From assembly GCA_003520105.1 (NCBI GenBank), contig DOVL01000299.1:1-7226 (forward strand): DNA of 7,226 nucleotides, given 5' to 3'. Each line of letters opens with the position of its first letter. Positions within the stretch are counted from its first letter, which is position 1. The stretch comes from Lachnospiraceae bacterium. Lineage in GTDB: Bacteria; Bacillota; Clostridia; Lachnospirales; Lachnospiraceae. The position numbers and the translations under genes were made by a program. Shown in pieces: positions 6,520-7,226 of this stretch. Under the pieces are notes generated by a model. The model did not search any database and was not told the origin of the DNA. It was given only the letters and a program-made list of their open reading frames with translations.

Positions 6520-6710
6520 ATTACAGATGCCCTTCATGCTTCATGAGGGATCTAGATATAGATATGTTCTACGATAAGGACAAGAAGGAATTCTACTGTC
6601 TGCGCTGCCAGTTCACAGGAACTGAGGAAGACGTACTCAAGGTTAATGAGATGATCCGCTTCCGTTACAAGGCAATGCACAAGAGATTCACTAAATTTGA
6701 TTTTGATTAA
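6492..6710 (+). CDS. Small zinc-ribbon protein (72 aa)
   Basis: Two CxxC knuckles, CPSC (C13, C16) and CLRC (C36, C39), are separated by 19 residues and form a four-cysteine zinc-ribbon signature. The second half is basic and charged (MIRFRYKAMHKRFTKFDFD). The gene overlaps the 611-aa gene by 28 bases in another frame, and its ribosome site is inside that gene, so the two are likely translated in a coupled way. The galactanase frame opens 1 base after its stop. The family is not recognised. Such small ribbons can bind nucleic acid or act as protein adaptors, and nothing in the sequence selects between these. Its place inside a sugar-catabolic operon is odd. Confidence 0.85.
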   Translation: MAQSGKGKLNYRCPSCFMRDLDIDMFYDKDKKEFYCLRCQFTGTEEDVLKVNEMIRFRYKAMHKRFTKFDFD

Positions 6711-6711
6711 G

Positions 6712-7226
6712 ATGACAAGAATGAAAAAGAAAAGTGATAAAATTATCGAATATACAAAGGGAGTTGATCTCTCGACTTTGTATGAGCTCGAAAAACTTGG
6801 GGCGCGCTACTTTGACAAGGGCGAGGAGAAGGATATCCTCGAGATCATGAAAGCGTATGACATCGATACGGTTCGTCTCAGGCTCTGGAATGATCCGTAC
6901 AGCCCTTCGGGAGAGCCTTACGGCGCAGGTACGAATGATCTTGAGACAACGCTGGCAATAGGCAAGAAGGTTACGGAAGCCGGACTGGGAGTGCTTCTTA
7001 ACTTCCACTACAGCGATTTCTGGGCTGATCCGGGCAAGCAGTATAAGCCTAAGGCATGGGAACAGATGAACGTGCAGGAGCTCGAGGATGCGGTATATGA
7101 TTTCACATTTACTGCAATCAAATATCTTCAGGATAAAGGCGTCAGAATTACCATGATCCAGATCGGAAATGAGCTTTCAAACGGCCTTCTCTGGCCTGAA
7201 GGCAAGGTTCCGGAATATGAAAATAT
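6712..7226 (+). CDS. GH53 endo-beta-1,4-galactanase (5' part, runs off the window)
   Basis: The first ~171 residues of an arabinogalactan endo-beta-1,4-galactosidase, about half the usual catalytic domain. Family hallmarks are GVDLSTLYELEKLGARYFD (17-35), TVRLRLWNDPYSPSGEPYGA, LLNFHYSDFWADPGKQ (95-110), and QIGNE (150-154) with the proposed acid/base E154. The nucleophile would lie beyond the window. It cuts internal beta-1,4-galactan bonds, giving oligomers for GH42. The ATG at 6712 is one base after the zinc-ribbon stop; an in-frame ATG at 6721 is an equally possible start. Neither has a good ribosome site, so translation probably depends on coupling to the upstream gene. The N-terminus (MTRMKKKSDKIIEYTKG) has no hydrophobic core and the domain starts at once, so the enzyme appears cytoplasmic, whereas well-known GH53 enzymes are secreted. 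Confidence 0.93.
   Translation, partial: MTRMKKKSDKIIEYTKGVDLSTLYELEKLGARYFDKGEEKDILEIMKAYDIDTVRLRLWNDPYSPSGEPYGAGTNDLETTLAIGKKVTEAGLGVLLNFHYSDFWADPGKQYKPKAWEQMNVQELEDAVYDFTFTAIKYLQDKGVRITMIQIGNELSNGLLWPEGKVPEYEN

Noticed and set aside
6691..7008. 105-aa open frame on the minus strand
   Set aside because: It is antisense to the clear GH53 frame, whose hallmark motifs fix the coding strand.

Overview
The window looks like chromosomal DNA of a low-to-moderate GC Firmicute, most likely a gut or rumen Lachnospiraceae (Butyrivibrio/Roseburia-like). That placement is inferred from strong AGGAGG-type ribosome sites, Gram-positive-style promoters, YtrA-type GntR/ABC genes, and a GH42/GH53 sugar locus under a LacI-type operator. 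No phage, transposon, CRISPR or RNA gene was seen.

Left half, minus strand. Transcription runs right to left from a good promoter near 2142-2170. The order is an ABC-transporter ATPase (1323-2021), a five-helix ABC-2-like membrane protein (640-1326), a YtrA-type GntR regulator (272-643, GTG start), and perhaps a 61-aa small ORF (85-270). The first three genes are joined by 4-nt ATGA/GTGA stop-start overlaps, so this is one translationally coupled operon. A cluster of ACTGTGT-type half-sites overlaps the promoter and is the probable site of autoregulation by the GntR protein. At the extreme left, a further minus-strand gene begins (first two codons only, with a clear ribosome site).

Right half, a galactan/beta-galactoside utilisation locus. 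A GH42 beta-galactosidase (2293-4308, minus) ends in a strong intrinsic terminator (2221-2273). It is divergent from a plus-strand operon holding a 611-aa uncharacterised protein with a deacetylase/GH57-like N-terminal pattern (4684-6519), a 72-aa four-cysteine zinc-ribbon protein (6492-6710), and the first half of a GH53 endo-beta-1,4-galactanase (6712 to the window end). The GH53 protein has no signal peptide.

The 375-base divergent intergenic region (4309-4683) holds two nearly identical LacI-family operators in opposite orientation. Each lies 5-6 bases downstream of a TATACT -10 box, one for each direction. The arrangement predicts that one LacI/GalR repressor, encoded outside the window, controls both arms in parallel. 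The inferred pathway is import of beta-1,4-galacto-oligosaccharides, cytoplasmic shortening by GH53, and release of galactose by GH42. The 611-aa protein and the zinc ribbon are the unexplained partners and the most interesting objects here. No transporter for the sugar is in the window.
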